Shown here: piece after piece, positions 9,879-17,409 of the stretch
How the letters are laid out: each line of letters opens with the position of its first letter
How positions within the stretch are numbered: position 1 is the first letter of the stretch
Assembly (NCBI GenBank): GCA_017745595.1
Contig: WMBV01000018.1
Location: 1 to 64,000 of the forward strand
Origin: Bordetella petrii
Lineage (GTDB): Bacteria; Pseudomonadota; Gammaproteobacteria; Burkholderiales; Burkholderiaceae_B
Length of the DNA: 64,000 nucleotides
Reading direction: 5' to 3'
Notes under the pieces: model-generated
What the model was told of the DNA's origin: nothing
The model's database searches: none
What the model saw: only the letters and a program-made list of their open reading frames with translations
Program-made: the position numbers and the translations under genes

Positions 9879-10865
9879 TTACTCGTTGCGCAGCCCCAGT
9901 TTCTGGATCAGCGGGCCATAGCGGTTCGATTCGTCGTCGATCAGCTTCTGGAACTGCGCCTGCGAACCGGCGATGGGCTTGAACGACTGCGATTCCAGCG
10001 CCTTGCGCACGTCGGGCTGGCCTACCACTTTGACGATGGCCTGGTTCAGGCGTTCGACGATTTCCGGCGGCGTGCCCTTGGGAACCGCGATGCCGCCCCA
10101 GCTGCCGCTTTCGAAACCGGGGTAGCCGGCTTCGGCCACGGTGGGAGCCTGGGGCAGGGACGTGGCCCGTTCGCCGCTGGTGACGGCAATGGCCCGTACC
10201 TTGCCGCCCTCGATGAAGGCCATGGCGGGCGCGACCGCGATGATGCCCACGCCGACTTGTCCGCCGGCCAGGTCGTTGATCATGTTGCTGCCGCCGCGAT
10301 ACGGCACGTGCAGGGCGTCGATGCCGAAATGCTGTTTGACGGCCTCGAAGGTCAGGTGCATGGACGAGCCCACGCCGGGGCTGCCATAGCTGAGCTTGCC
10401 CGGATGCGCCTTGGAATAGGCCACCAGTTCCGCCAGGTTGTGGATGGGCAGGCTGCTGTTGACCAGTATCACGTGCGGAGACAGGCTGATGCCCGACACC
10501 GGCACGAAGTCGGCGATCGGGTCGAACGACAGATTCGGCGTCAGGTGCTTGGCGATGGGATAGTTGCCGCCGTATTCCAGCAGCGTGTAGCCGTCGGCCG
10601 CGGCGTTGGCGACCTTGGCGCCGCCGATGCTGCCGCCACCGCCGCCGACGTTCTCGACGATGATGTTCTGTCCCAGTTCGCGGCCCAGCGGATCGGCCAC
10701 CAGGCGGGCGATGTAGTCGAACTGCCCGCCGGCGGTAAAGGGCACCACCAGGCGGATCGGCCGGTCGGGGTAGTCGCCGGCCCGGGCCGGCGCGGGCGCA
10801 AGCGCCGCCACGCCCAGGGTGAGGGTGGCCGTGGCCAGCCAGGAACGAAAGTCGCGTAGGTGCAC
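9879..10865 (-). CDS. Bug-family extracytoplasmic solute receptor
   Basis: The product has 328 residues with a signal peptide (about 1-29, cleavage near ARA-GDYPDRP). The hallmark first strand YPDRPIRLVVPFTAGGQFDYIAR follows, then GQNIIVENVGGGGG and YGSPGVGSSMH, all typical of Bug (TctC-like) receptors. These periplasmic proteins bind carboxylates or related small molecules for tripartite tricarboxylate transporters. No TctA/TctB membrane genes are nearby, so it is an orphan receptor. It is divergent from an acyl-CoA ligase gene, with two tandem LysR-type boxes in the shared promoter region. Confidence 0.92.
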   Translation of the reverse strand: MHLRDFRSWLATATLTLGVAALAPAPARAGDYPDRPIRLVVPFTAGGQFDYIARLVADPLGRELGQNIIVENVGGGGGSIGGAKVANAAADGYTLLEYGGNYPIAKHLTPNLSFDPIADFVPVSGISLSPHVILVNSSLPIHNLAELVAYSKAHPGKLSYGSPGVGSSMHLTFEAVKQHFGIDALHVPYRGGSNMINDLAGGQVGVGIIAVAPAMAFIEGGKVRAIAVTSGERATSLPQAPTVAEAGYPGFESGSWGGIAVPKGTPPEIVERLNQAIVKVVGQPDVRKALESQSFKPIAGSQAQFQKLIDDESNRYGPLIQKLGLRNE

Positions 10866-10967
10866 AGGTGTCTCCTTGAAATGCCAGCAGGCCGTCGGCG
10901 TGCCTGTCGTGGCCCTAGATTTAACCCGCGCCCGTCTGGCGGGCGATGCCGTATCCGTGCATTCCGA

Positions 10968-11007
10968 TAACCAGACGGTATGAAGGCGGCGCGATAACGG
11001 CGCGGTA
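10968..11007. promoter_or_regulatory. Two tandem LysR-type operator candidates
   Basis: TAACCAGACGGTA (10968-10980) and TAACGGCGCGGTA (10995-11007) both fit T-N11-A. They are centred 27 bases apart and share the frame CGATAAC-N4-CGGTATG. The pair lies between the divergent Bug receptor and acyl-CoA ligase genes, about 79-118 bases upstream of the ligase start. The same block precedes the local lysR gene at 8942-8959. Confidence 0.62.
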
Positions 11008-11085
11008 TGGAAAATCGCGCCCGGGTTATCCCGCCGGGCCGGCGCGGCCTCACCATCGTGCCACGGAACACGAAGGAGGCATCCG

Positions 11086-12642
11086 ATGAATCAAGGACGT
11101 TACACCAGCCGCAACGCGGCCTATTGGCGCGACCGGCCCGCCATTATTTACGGCGATCGCATCGTCACTTTCGGCCAGCTGGAGACGCGCTCGAACCGGC
11201 TGGCCAACGCGCTGCTCGGGCTGGGGCTGGCCAAGGGCGACCGGGTTGCCATACAAGCCTGGAACTGCCCGGAGATCATCGAACTGGAGTGCGCGCTATA
11301 CAAGGCCGGCCTGGTGAAGGTGGCGCTGAATGCCCGCCTGTCGGCGCGGGAAGTGGTGGATACGGTCAACAATGCACAGGCCCGCGTGTTCATCGTGGAC
11401 CCGGCCCACAGCGAGGGCGTGGCGTCCATCCGCGACGAACTGGCGGACGTGCGGCACATGATCGTACTGGGCGGCGACGGCCTCGAAGGCTGGCGGCCCT
11501 ATGAAGCATTCATCGCCGCGGGCGCCGACCGCAACCCCGACGTCGAGATGGCCGAAAGCGACCTGGCCGTGCTGCACTTCACGTCCGGTTCGACCGGCAA
11601 GCTGAAGGCCGCGATGCAGACCGTGGGCAACCGCATGGCTTCGCTGCGCAAGGTGGTCATGGGCCGCATGCGGGCCAACCCCGGCGAAGTGCTGGCGCTG
11701 GCGGGGCCGATTACTCATGCCAGCGGCATGTTCATGCAGCCTTTCCTGTTTCAGGGCGGCACCCTCTTATTGCATGACCGTTTCGATCCCGAGGCGTTCC
11801 TGGCATCGGTCGAGCGGCATCGCGCGGCATTCAGTTTCATGGTGCCCACCATGGTCAACATGCTGATCGCCGAACCCGGCCTGCATCGCCATGACCTGAG
11901 CGCATTGCGGCAAATTTCGTATGGCGGCGCGCCCATGGCGCCCGCCCGCATACGCGAGGCCTGGGAAGCCCTGGGCCCCAAGCTCAGCCAGGGCTACGGC
12001 ACGGGCGAAACCACGGGCGGCCTGGTGCTGCTCAGCACGGCCGACCACGCGTACGCGCTGGCGTCGCGCTCCGAACGCTTGTCGTCTTGCGGCCGCCTGT
12101 TCGGCGAGGGCGAGCTGTGCCTGGCCGATGAAAACGGCCAGCCCGTGGCGCCGGGCGAAGTGGGCGAGATCAAGGTCCGCGGCCCGGATGTCTTTGCCGG
12201 CTATTGGGGCGAGCCCGAGCTCTCGGCCCAGGCGCTGCGCGACGGCTGGCTGCATACGGGCGACCTGGCGCGCATGGACGATGAAGGCTTCGTGTATATC
12301 GTCGATCGCAAGAAAGACATGATCATCACGGGCGGCTTCAATGTGTATCCCACCGAAGTGGAACAGGCGCTGTACCAGCACCCGGATGTGTACGAGGCCT
12401 GCGTGTTCGGCATCCCCGACGATAAATGGGGCGAGGCGGTCAAGGCCGTACTGGTGCTCAAGCCGGGCGCGCAGGCCGGGCAAGACGAACTGCTGGCCCA
12501 CTGCCGCGCGCACCTGGCCGATTTCAAGAAGCCGCGCAGCATCGACATCGTCGCAGAACTGCCGAAGAACGCCAACGGCAAACTGGCCCGCAAGCCGCTG
12601 CGCGACGCGTATTGGGCCGGGCAGGACCGCAAGGTGGGGTGA
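11086..12642 (+). CDS. Acyl-CoA synthetase (AMP-forming)
   Basis: The product has 518 residues of the ANL adenylating superfamily. The phosphate-binding loop FTSGSTGKLKAAMQT lies at about residues 165-180 (Leu and Ala replace the common Pro-Lys-Gly). GYGTGETTGG is the A5 region. The hinge and C-terminal domain contain YIVDRKKDMIITGGFNVYP, and the catalytic lysine region is NANGKLARKPLR near the end. It activates a carboxylic acid to its CoA thioester via an acyl-AMP. AAGGAGG precedes the start. Context (Bug receptor, acyl-CoA dehydrogenase, shared operator candidates) suggests the imported acid is its substrate. Confidence 0.9.
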   Translation: MNQGRYTSRNAAYWRDRPAIIYGDRIVTFGQLETRSNRLANALLGLGLAKGDRVAIQAWNCPEIIELECALYKAGLVKVALNARLSAREVVDTVNNAQARVFIVDPAHSEGVASIRDELADVRHMIVLGGDGLEGWRPYEAFIAAGADRNPDVEMAESDLAVLHFTSGSTGKLKAAMQTVGNRMASLRKVVMGRMRANPGEVLALAGPITHASGMFMQPFLFQGGTLLLHDRFDPEAFLASVERHRAAFSFMVPTMVNMLIAEPGLHRHDLSALRQISYGGAPMAPARIREAWEALGPKLSQGYGTGETTGGLVLLSTADHAYALASRSERLSSCGRLFGEGELCLADENGQPVAPGEVGEIKVRGPDVFAGYWGEPELSAQALRDGWLHTGDLARMDDEGFVYIVDRKKDMIITGGFNVYPTEVEQALYQHPDVYEACVFGIPDDKWGEAVKAVLVLKPGAQAGQDELLAHCRAHLADFKKPRSIDIVAELPKNANGKLARKPLRDAYWAGQDRKVG

Positions 12643-12685
12643 GCGGAGATCGGCAGGTGACCGCCCGGCGCCGGGCGGGGTGCCA

Positions 12686-12776
12686 GGTGTCCGACTCCCG
12701 CAGGGTGTCGGACACCGAAGCGAACAAGAGGCCGTCTCCCACAACAGGGCCAGGCACCCTGCGGGAGCCCGCCCCT
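12686..12776. repeat. REPIN-like palindromic doublet, second arm degenerate
   Basis: The first arm (12686-12716) is a perfect palindrome with GGTGTCCGAC and GTCGGACACC ends in plus orientation. About 60 bases downstream, 12746-12776 retains the minus-orientation core CAGGCACCCTGCGGGAGCC but its outer arm has decayed. The doublet lies between the ligase gene and the truncated isochorismatase-like gene. Confidence 0.6.
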
Positions 12777-12826
12777 GATGCAACCTGATGCGCACTTGGG
12801 TAGACTGGCTGCTTTCAGGAGCCGCC

Positions 12827-13003
12827 ATGTCGTGCGCATTATTGGTCGTCGACGTACAAGAAGCCCTGTTCGGCCCGCAACCGCGGCCCAGCGATGCGGA
12901 CGCCACCGTGGCGCGCATCAATGCGCTGGCGGCACGGGCCCGGGGCAGTTTCGGGCCCCGCATCGTCGCCATTCCCGCAGACCAGGTCGCGTTCGACCTG
13001 TAA
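12827..13003 (+). pseudogene. Internally deleted isochorismatase-like hydrolase
   Basis: This is a 58-codon frame starting MSCALLVVDVQEALF, with a good Shine-Dalgarno (CAGGAG) before 12827. The N-terminus is the first strand of isochorismatase-like cysteine hydrolases, whose Asp in VVDVQ is catalytic, followed by the usual helix (VARINALAARAR). Family members have about 180-220 residues. Here the Lys and Cys of the triad are missing, and the frame jumps to RIVAIPADQVAFDL, which resembles the final strand of a longer protein. The simplest reading is an in-frame internal deletion. Function is not expected. A VOC protein gene follows 15 bp later and may be cotranscribed. Confidence 0.6.
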
Positions 13004-13018
13004 TCCACCGGAGCCCGC

Positions 13019-13654
13019 ATGCATACCTTGCTGGATCACATCGCCGTGGCGGCCCCCGACCTGGCCACGGGCGCCGATTTCGTCGAACGCGCGCTCGGTG
13101 TGCGGCCGCAACCGGGCGGTGCACATCCGCGCATGGGCACCCACAATCTGCTGTTGCGGCTGGGCGCATCGACCTACCTGGAAGTGATCGCGCCCGATCC
13201 CGCCGCGCCGCGTCCGCCGCGCCCGCGCTGGTTCGAACTGGACCGCCTGGCGCCCGATGCTCCGCCGCGCCTGGCGACCTGGATCGCGCGCACCGACGAT
13301 ATCGTCGCGGCGCGCGCGGCATGCGGTCCGCGGCACGGGCAGATCGAGCCCATGACGCGCGGCGCGCTGTCATGGCGCATCACCATACCCGCCGATGGCA
13401 GCCTGCCCCAGGGCGGCGCGGCGCCCACCCTGATTCAATGGGATGCCGAACCGCATCCGGCGTCCCGGCTGGACGACCTGGGCTGCAACCTGCACCTTCT
13501 AGAGGTGTTTCATGCCGATCCGGCGGGCCTGCGCGCCATGCTGGATGCGGTGAGCTTTGCCGGGCCGGTGGAAGTGCATGGGCTGCCGGCCGGCGCGGCG
13601 CCGTATTTGCGGGCGCATATCCGCACGCCGCAGGGGCTGCGCGCGCTGTCGTAG
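13019..13654 (+). CDS. VOC/glyoxalase-like domain protein
   Basis: The product has 211 residues. The N-terminus LLDHIAVAAPDLATGADFVERALGV is the first beta-alpha unit of a vicinal-oxygen-chelate fold, with His7 as likely metal ligand. MGTHNLLLRLGASTYLEVIA (about 40-60) gives a second ligand region with Glu. This matches the Glyoxalase_3-type single-chain VOC proteins, of which most members are uncharacterised. It overlaps no other gene, lies just after the truncated hydrolase, and is followed by a cluster of palindromic repeats. No substrate can be proposed. Confidence 0.8.
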   Translation: MHTLLDHIAVAAPDLATGADFVERALGVRPQPGGAHPRMGTHNLLLRLGASTYLEVIAPDPAAPRPPRPRWFELDRLAPDAPPRLATWIARTDDIVAARAACGPRHGQIEPMTRGALSWRITIPADGSLPQGGAAPTLIQWDAEPHPASRLDDLGCNLHLLEVFHADPAGLRAMLDAVSFAGPVEVHGLPAGAAPYLRAHIRTPQGLRALS

Positions 13655-13686
13655 TGCTATTGCGCCGGTAATAGTTCTATTGCGCC

Positions 13687-13718
13687 GGTGTCTGACACCC
13701 TTGCGGGAGTCAGACACC
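13687..13718. repeat. Single palindromic repeat, minus orientation
   Basis: A 32-base palindrome with arms GGTGTCTGAC and GTCAGACACC and core ACCCTTGCGGGA, 32 bases after the VOC gene stop. It is nearly identical to the copy at 19372-19403. Confidence 0.75.
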
Positions 13719-13757
13719 TGGAACGACCTGGAACGGCGTCCGGCCCGGCGGCGAAGG

Positions 13758-13801
13758 CGGGGTCAGTCAGCGCGAATGTCGGCCTTTTTCACGATGTCCT
13801 A
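13758..13801 (-). pseudogene. Remnant of the 3' end of a second Bug receptor gene
   Basis: On the minus strand this stretch reads DIVKKADIRAD followed by a stop. That is almost the same as the C-terminus of the intact Bug protein encoded just beyond (DIVKKANIRAD). About 36 of 39 bases match between the fragment and the intact gene end (around 13932-13971), and the similarity stops sharply at AGTGGTATT. It is bracketed by palindromic repeats at 13687 and 13813. It is best explained as the tail of a deleted tandem paralogue or a partial duplication. Confidence 0.7.
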
Positions 13802-13812
13802 GTGGTATTTCA

Positions 13813-13900
13813 GGTGTCTGACTCCCGCAGGGTGTCAGACACCGACGACCGGATACTTTGCACGCTGCGGTGTCAGGCACCCTGACGGGAGCCGGACACC
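13813..13900. repeat. REPIN-like palindromic doublet
   Basis: The plus copy is 13813-13843 and the minus copy is 13869-13900, with a 25-base spacer. The start-to-start distance is 56, exactly the same as in the doublet at 27987-28074. The second copy has the variant core GGCACCCTGACGGGAGCC seen also at 28043. It lies just past the 3' end of the Bug gene on the opposite strand. Confidence 0.75.
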
Positions 13901-13931
13901 TGGATCGTTCGCTGATGAACGCGCGGCGCGG

Positions 13932-14945
13932 TCAGTCGGCGCGGATGTTGGCCTTTTTCACGATGTCCTCGTACATGGCCAGGTCGGCGGCGATCTGCTG
14001 GCGGAACTCGGCCGGCGTGTTGCCCGAGGCGGTGATCCCCAGGCCGGCCAGGCGTTCTTCGATGTCCGGCGCATGCACCACCGCGTGGATCTCGCGCTGC
14101 AGCTTGGCCACGATATCGTCGGGGGTGCCGGCCGGCGCCAGGATGCCGATCCACGAATTGGATACGAAGCCCGGCACGCCGGATTCGGACACCGTGGGCA
14201 CGTCGGGCAGCGAGGGCAGGCGCTTTTCGGTGCTGACGGCGATGGCCTTGATCTGTTTGCGCTGCACATACGGATAAGCGCCGGCCACGGCGGTGTACAG
14301 CAGCGGCAGCGTGCCGCCCACCACGTCGGCCATGGCCTGGCCGCCGCCCTTGTACGGAATGTGCACCAGCTTGGCGCCGGTGCGCTGGCGCAGCAGTTCG
14401 CCGGCCAGGTGCGGGGTGCTGCCCACGCCGGCGCTGCCGTACGACACGCCGTTGGGCTGGGTCTTGGAATACGCGATCAGTTCTTGCAGGGTGTTGGCGG
14501 GCACCGCGGGGTTGGCCACGATGATCAGGGCGGCATCGCCGATCTTGCTGACGGGCGCCAGGTCTTTCAGCGTATCGAAGGGAATGCTGGCGTGCACGTG
14601 CGGGTTGATGACCAGGGTGCCGTCGAAGCCCACCACCAGGGTGTAGCCGTCCGGCTCGGCCTGCGCAGCCATCTGGGTGCCGATATTGCCGGATGCGCCC
14701 GGCTTGTTGTCGACGATGACTTGCTGCCCCAGGCGCTGGCCGAGCTTGTCGGCCACCAGGCGCGCGCCGGTGTCGGTGACGCCGCCCGGGGCGAAGGGCA
14801 CGATCAGGCGGATGGGGCGCGACGGATATTGCTGCGCGGTTTCGGCGGCCTGGACGGCCGGGCCGCCGAAGGCCAGCAGCGCGCATAGCGGCGCAAGGGC
14901 GGAGCGTACGATGGCGTTGCGGCGGGAAGCACGAAAGGGATGCAT
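13932..14945 (-). CDS. Bug-family extracytoplasmic solute receptor
   Basis: The product has 337 residues. The start at 14945 (MHPFRASRRNAIVRS) is chosen because AAGGAGA lies upstream; a longer frame to 15050 runs into the preceding gene. It has a signal peptide ending near VQAAETAQQ, then YPSRPIRLIVPFAPGGVTDTGAR and YGSAGVGSTPHLAGELL, the Bug signatures. It is the last gene of a probable operon with an HMG-CoA-lyase-like enzyme (49-bp gap) and a CaiB CoA-transferase. It therefore probably captures the acid that the CoA-transferase activates. A tail remnant of a close paralogue lies just downstream. Confidence 0.92.
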   Translation of the reverse strand: MHPFRASRRNAIVRSALAPLCALLAFGGPAVQAAETAQQYPSRPIRLIVPFAPGGVTDTGARLVADKLGQRLGQQVIVDNKPGASGNIGTQMAAQAEPDGYTLVVGFDGTLVINPHVHASIPFDTLKDLAPVSKIGDAALIIVANPAVPANTLQELIAYSKTQPNGVSYGSAGVGSTPHLAGELLRQRTGAKLVHIPYKGGGQAMADVVGGTLPLLYTAVAGAYPYVQRKQIKAIAVSTEKRLPSLPDVPTVSESGVPGFVSNSWIGILAPAGTPDDIVAKLQREIHAVVHAPDIEERLAGLGITASGNTPAEFRQQIAADLAMYEDIVKKANIRAD

Positions 14946-14994
14946 GGGGTCTCCTTGCTGTTGTTGTATTGGATAGCGCTTGCGGGATGCGCGC

Positions 14995-15927
14995 TCAGTT
15001 CGTTGCCGCCGCGCGATCGCGGCTGGCGTATTGGCGGCGCAGCCATGCACTGCTGCGCCCGCCCAATTCTCTGCCCAGCCGCGATTCGGCGTAGGCCACC
15101 GCGTGCAACAGGCCGGGCAGCGATATACCGGTGGCCAGGCCGCTGCCTTCGGCCATCAGCACCAGGTCTTCGGTGGCCGCATTGCCGGCGGCGCCGGGTG
15201 CGAACGGGCATCCGCCGATGCCGCCCACGCTGGCGTCGAAGCGCCGCACGCCCGCCAGGATCGCGGCCCAGGCGTTGGCGGCGGCGAGCCCCCGGGTGTC
15301 GTGAAAGTGGGCGGCCAGCTTGCGCGGCGGCACGGCCTGCGCCAGGGCCCGGAAGTGGGTCTGGACCATGCCCGGCGCGGCCGAGCCGATGGTGTCGGCG
15401 ATCACGATCTCGTCGGCGCCGGCCTCGTCCATGCGCGCCGCCAGCCGTACGACAGTCTCCAGCGGCGTGCGGCCCTCGAAGGGGCAATCGAACGCCACGG
15501 CGACATAGGCCCTGGTGCGCAGCCCCCGCTGGCGGGCCGCGTGCAGGGTGTCCACGCACACCGTGGTGGCCTGGGCCAGGCCCATGTTGATGTTCTTCTG
15601 GTTCATGGTCTCGGTGGCGGACAGCACCACGGCGACTTCGCGCACGCCCGCCGCGTGGGCGCGCTCCAGTCCCTTCAGGTTCGGCACCAGCGCCGAGGCG
15701 CGCAGGCCCGGCAGTTGCCGGTGCACGGCCGCCATGAGTTCGGCGGCATCCGCCATTTGCGGCACCGCCTTGGGCGACACGAAGCTGGTGGCTTCGATGC
15801 TGGCCACGCCGGCCGCGTGCAGCAGCCGGATCAGTTCCAGCTTGGCTTCGGTCGGCACGGCCACGCGCTGGTTCTGCAGGCCGTCGCGCGGCGCGACATC
15901 GGTAATGATGAGCGTATCCTGGGTCAT
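14995..15927 (-). CDS. mvaB: Hydroxymethylglutaryl-CoA lyase family enzyme
   Basis: The product has 310 residues, an HMGL-like TIM barrel of the DRE-TIM superfamily. The N-terminal ITDVAPRDGLQNQ (about 8-20) supplies the Asp-Arg pair that binds metal and substrate. FHDTRGLAAANAWAA (about 205-220) holds metal-ligand residues. DASVGGIGGCPFAPGAAGNAATED is the HMG-CoA lyase signature with its catalytic Cys. Known members cleave HMG-CoA to acetoacetate and acetyl-CoA, or related citramalyl-CoA-type thioesters. Placement between a CaiB transferase and a Bug receptor suggests catabolism of an imported 3-hydroxy-dicarboxylate; this is inference. Confidence 0.9.
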   Translation of the reverse strand: MTQDTLIITDVAPRDGLQNQRVAVPTEAKLELIRLLHAAGVASIEATSFVSPKAVPQMADAAELMAAVHRQLPGLRASALVPNLKGLERAHAAGVREVAVVLSATETMNQKNINMGLAQATTVCVDTLHAARQRGLRTRAYVAVAFDCPFEGRTPLETVVRLAARMDEAGADEIVIADTIGSAAPGMVQTHFRALAQAVPPRKLAAHFHDTRGLAAANAWAAILAGVRRFDASVGGIGGCPFAPGAAGNAATEDLVLMAEGSGLATGISLPGLLHAVAYAESRLGRELGGRSSAWLRRQYASRDRAAATN

Positions 15928-16001
15928 GTTTGTTGGCCTCGTGTCAGAGCTTCACCGCGCGCCTCGCAACCCGCCACGGATTAAATGGATGCAGCGGGAT
16001 C

Positions 16002-16035
16002 GGGAGCGCGCAGCGCTTCGGGGGTGGAGCTTTCA
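16002..16035. repeat. Short GC-rich intergenic repeat (AGCGCGCAGCGCTTCGGGGG type)
   Basis: It lies flush against the stop codon of the CaiB-family gene. The same core, ending in GGGGGTGG and then CTTTCA, occurs at 26545-26581, also flush against the 3' end of a minus-strand gene. Its constant position just after stop codons suggests a 3'-end or transcription-termination role. Confidence 0.55.
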
Positions 16036-17232
16036 TCAAGCGATGGCGCCGGCGGCGCGCAGGGAGGCCAGCTTGCCGCTGCCATAGCCGGGCAGGGCGC
16101 CCAGCACGGCATCGGTATGTTCGCCCAATTCGGGCGGACTGCCGAATGGCTTGGGCTCGGCCGCCGAAAGCTTGACGGGATTGCCCGGCATCTGGATGGC
16201 GCCGCCCGCTTTCAGGGGAACTTCGACCACCATGTCGCGCGCGCGCACCTGCGCGTCGTCCAGAGCTTGGCGGAAGTTGTTGACGGGCCCGCACGGGATG
16301 CGGGCGGCCGACAATTTCTGTAGCCAATAAGCGGTGGGGCGGGTGCGCAGTTCGGCGCCGACCAGCGCATCGATCTCGGCCTTGGCGGCGTAGCGGCCGG
16401 GTTGGCGGTCGTATTCGGGCTTGCGCAAGGCGGGCAGGTCGATGCATTCCAAGAAGCGCTGCCAGAACGCGTCGCCGATGCAGGCCACGATGATGTGGCC
16501 GTCTTCGGTGGGATAGCTGTTGTAGGGCACGTGCACGAAATGGCTGTTGCCGATGCCGGCCGGCACGATGCCCGACATCAGGTGCATGGTGGCCATGTAG
16601 TTCAACAGCGAGACCTGCGCGTCGAGCATCGATACGTCTACGTGCTGGCCGCGCCCCGTGCGTTCGCGCTCGGCCAGCGCGGCCAGCACGCCGATGGCGC
16701 CGAACAGGCCGCCGCCCAGGTCGCCGATGGGAATGCCGCTGCGGGTGGGGCCTTGCTCGGGCGTGCCGGTGATCGACATGCCGCCGCCCATGGCCTGCAC
16801 CACCTGGTCGAATGCCGGACGTTGCGTGTCGGGGCCGGTGCTGCCGAAGCCGGTGACCGAGCAGGTGATGATGCCCGGGTTGATGGCCGCCAGCGACGCG
16901 TAATCGATGCCCAGGCGCCGGGTCACGCCGACGCTGAAGTTGTCGAAGACCACGTCCGCGCTGCGCACCAGGTCATGGAACACCGCCAGGCCGGCCTCGC
17001 TTTTCAGGTCGATGCAGACGCTGTGCTTGTTGCGGTTCAGCGTCAGGTAATAGGCGCCCATGCCGTCGCGCGAATAATCCGGGTCGTTTTCGAGCAAGCG
17101 GCGGGTGCCCTCGCCGCTGCCGGGCGGCTCGACCTTGATGGTGCGCGCGCCCAGGTCGGCCAACAGCATGGTGCCGTAGGGCCCGGAAAGCATGTGGGTC
17201 AAGTCCAGCACGGTAATGTGTTCGAGCGCCAA
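16036..17232 (-). CDS. CaiB/BaiF-family (class III) CoA-transferase
   Basis: The product has 398 residues. Family motifs are the N-terminal VLDLTHMLSGPYGTMLLADLG, IKVEPPGSGEGTR, NKHSVCIDLKSEAG, and IPIGDLGGGLFGAIG, whose Asp171 matches the catalytic nucleophile of formyl-CoA transferase. Such enzymes move CoA from a donor thioester to an acid in the cytoplasm. It is the first gene of the operon with the HMG-CoA-lyase-like enzyme and a Bug receptor. A consensus sigma-54 promoter lies 44-60 bases upstream, with AAGGAGACA just before the start, and the divergent neighbour is a sigma-54 activator. The acceptor acid is probably the Bug ligand. Confidence 0.92.
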   Translation of the reverse strand: MALEHITVLDLTHMLSGPYGTMLLADLGARTIKVEPPGSGEGTRRLLENDPDYSRDGMGAYYLTLNRNKHSVCIDLKSEAGLAVFHDLVRSADVVFDNFSVGVTRRLGIDYASLAAINPGIITCSVTGFGSTGPDTQRPAFDQVVQAMGGGMSITGTPEQGPTRSGIPIGDLGGGLFGAIGVLAALAERERTGRGQHVDVSMLDAQVSLLNYMATMHLMSGIVPAGIGNSHFVHVPYNSYPTEDGHIIVACIGDAFWQRFLECIDLPALRKPEYDRQPGRYAAKAEIDALVGAELRTRPTAYWLQKLSAARIPCGPVNNFRQALDDAQVRARDMVVEVPLKAGGAIQMPGNPVKLSAAEPKPFGSPPELGEHTDAVLGALPGYGSGKLASLRAAGAIA

Positions 17233-17275
17233 GTCCTGTCTCCTTAGTCATACATAGCGGATGGATGCCTGGCTT

Positions 17276-17292
17276 ATGCAAGCTTCGTGCCA
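17276..17292 (-). promoter_or_regulatory. Sigma-54 (-24/-12) promoter for the CaiB operon
   Basis: Read on the minus strand the site is TGGCACG-AAGC-TTGCA, a perfect match to the sigma-54 consensus with the invariant GG and GC at correct spacing. Transcription would begin near 17265, giving a leader of about 33 bases with a Shine-Dalgarno at 17237-17246. The divergent gene encodes a sigma-54-dependent activator. Confidence 0.8.
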
Positions 17293-17354
17293 ACTTTCGG
17301 TGGTTTTTAAGTTGTTGATATCACGGGGATTTATTCTTGAATGGCGCGGCCGGG

Positions 17355-17379
17355 TGTTTCATGAGACAGTTATGAAACA
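17355..17379. promoter_or_regulatory. Upstream activator dyad TGTTTCAT-N9-ATGAAACA
   Basis: A perfect 8-bp inverted repeat with a 9-base spacer lies in the 177-bp gap between the CaiB gene and the prpR-like gene. Its centre (17367) is about 90 bases upstream of the -12 element. That is the expected position for an enhancer bound by a bacterial enhancer-binding protein. It also lies 31-55 bases before the activator's own start, so it may mediate autoregulation. Confidence 0.7.
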
Positions 17380-17409
17380 TGAAAACGTTTTAATAAAACA
17401 CCGTCACCC

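Noticed and set aside
12788-13003. A complete 71-residue gene starting at 12788
   Set aside because: The family-like sequence begins at 12827, after a proper ribosome-binding site. The product lacks most of the isochorismatase fold, so a deleted gene is the better reading.
13813-13900. Doublet read as an ordinary intrinsic terminator for the VOC or Bug gene
   Set aside because: No T-run follows either hairpin on either strand, and identical spacing recurs at unrelated loci. A termination side-effect is possible but does not explain the structure.
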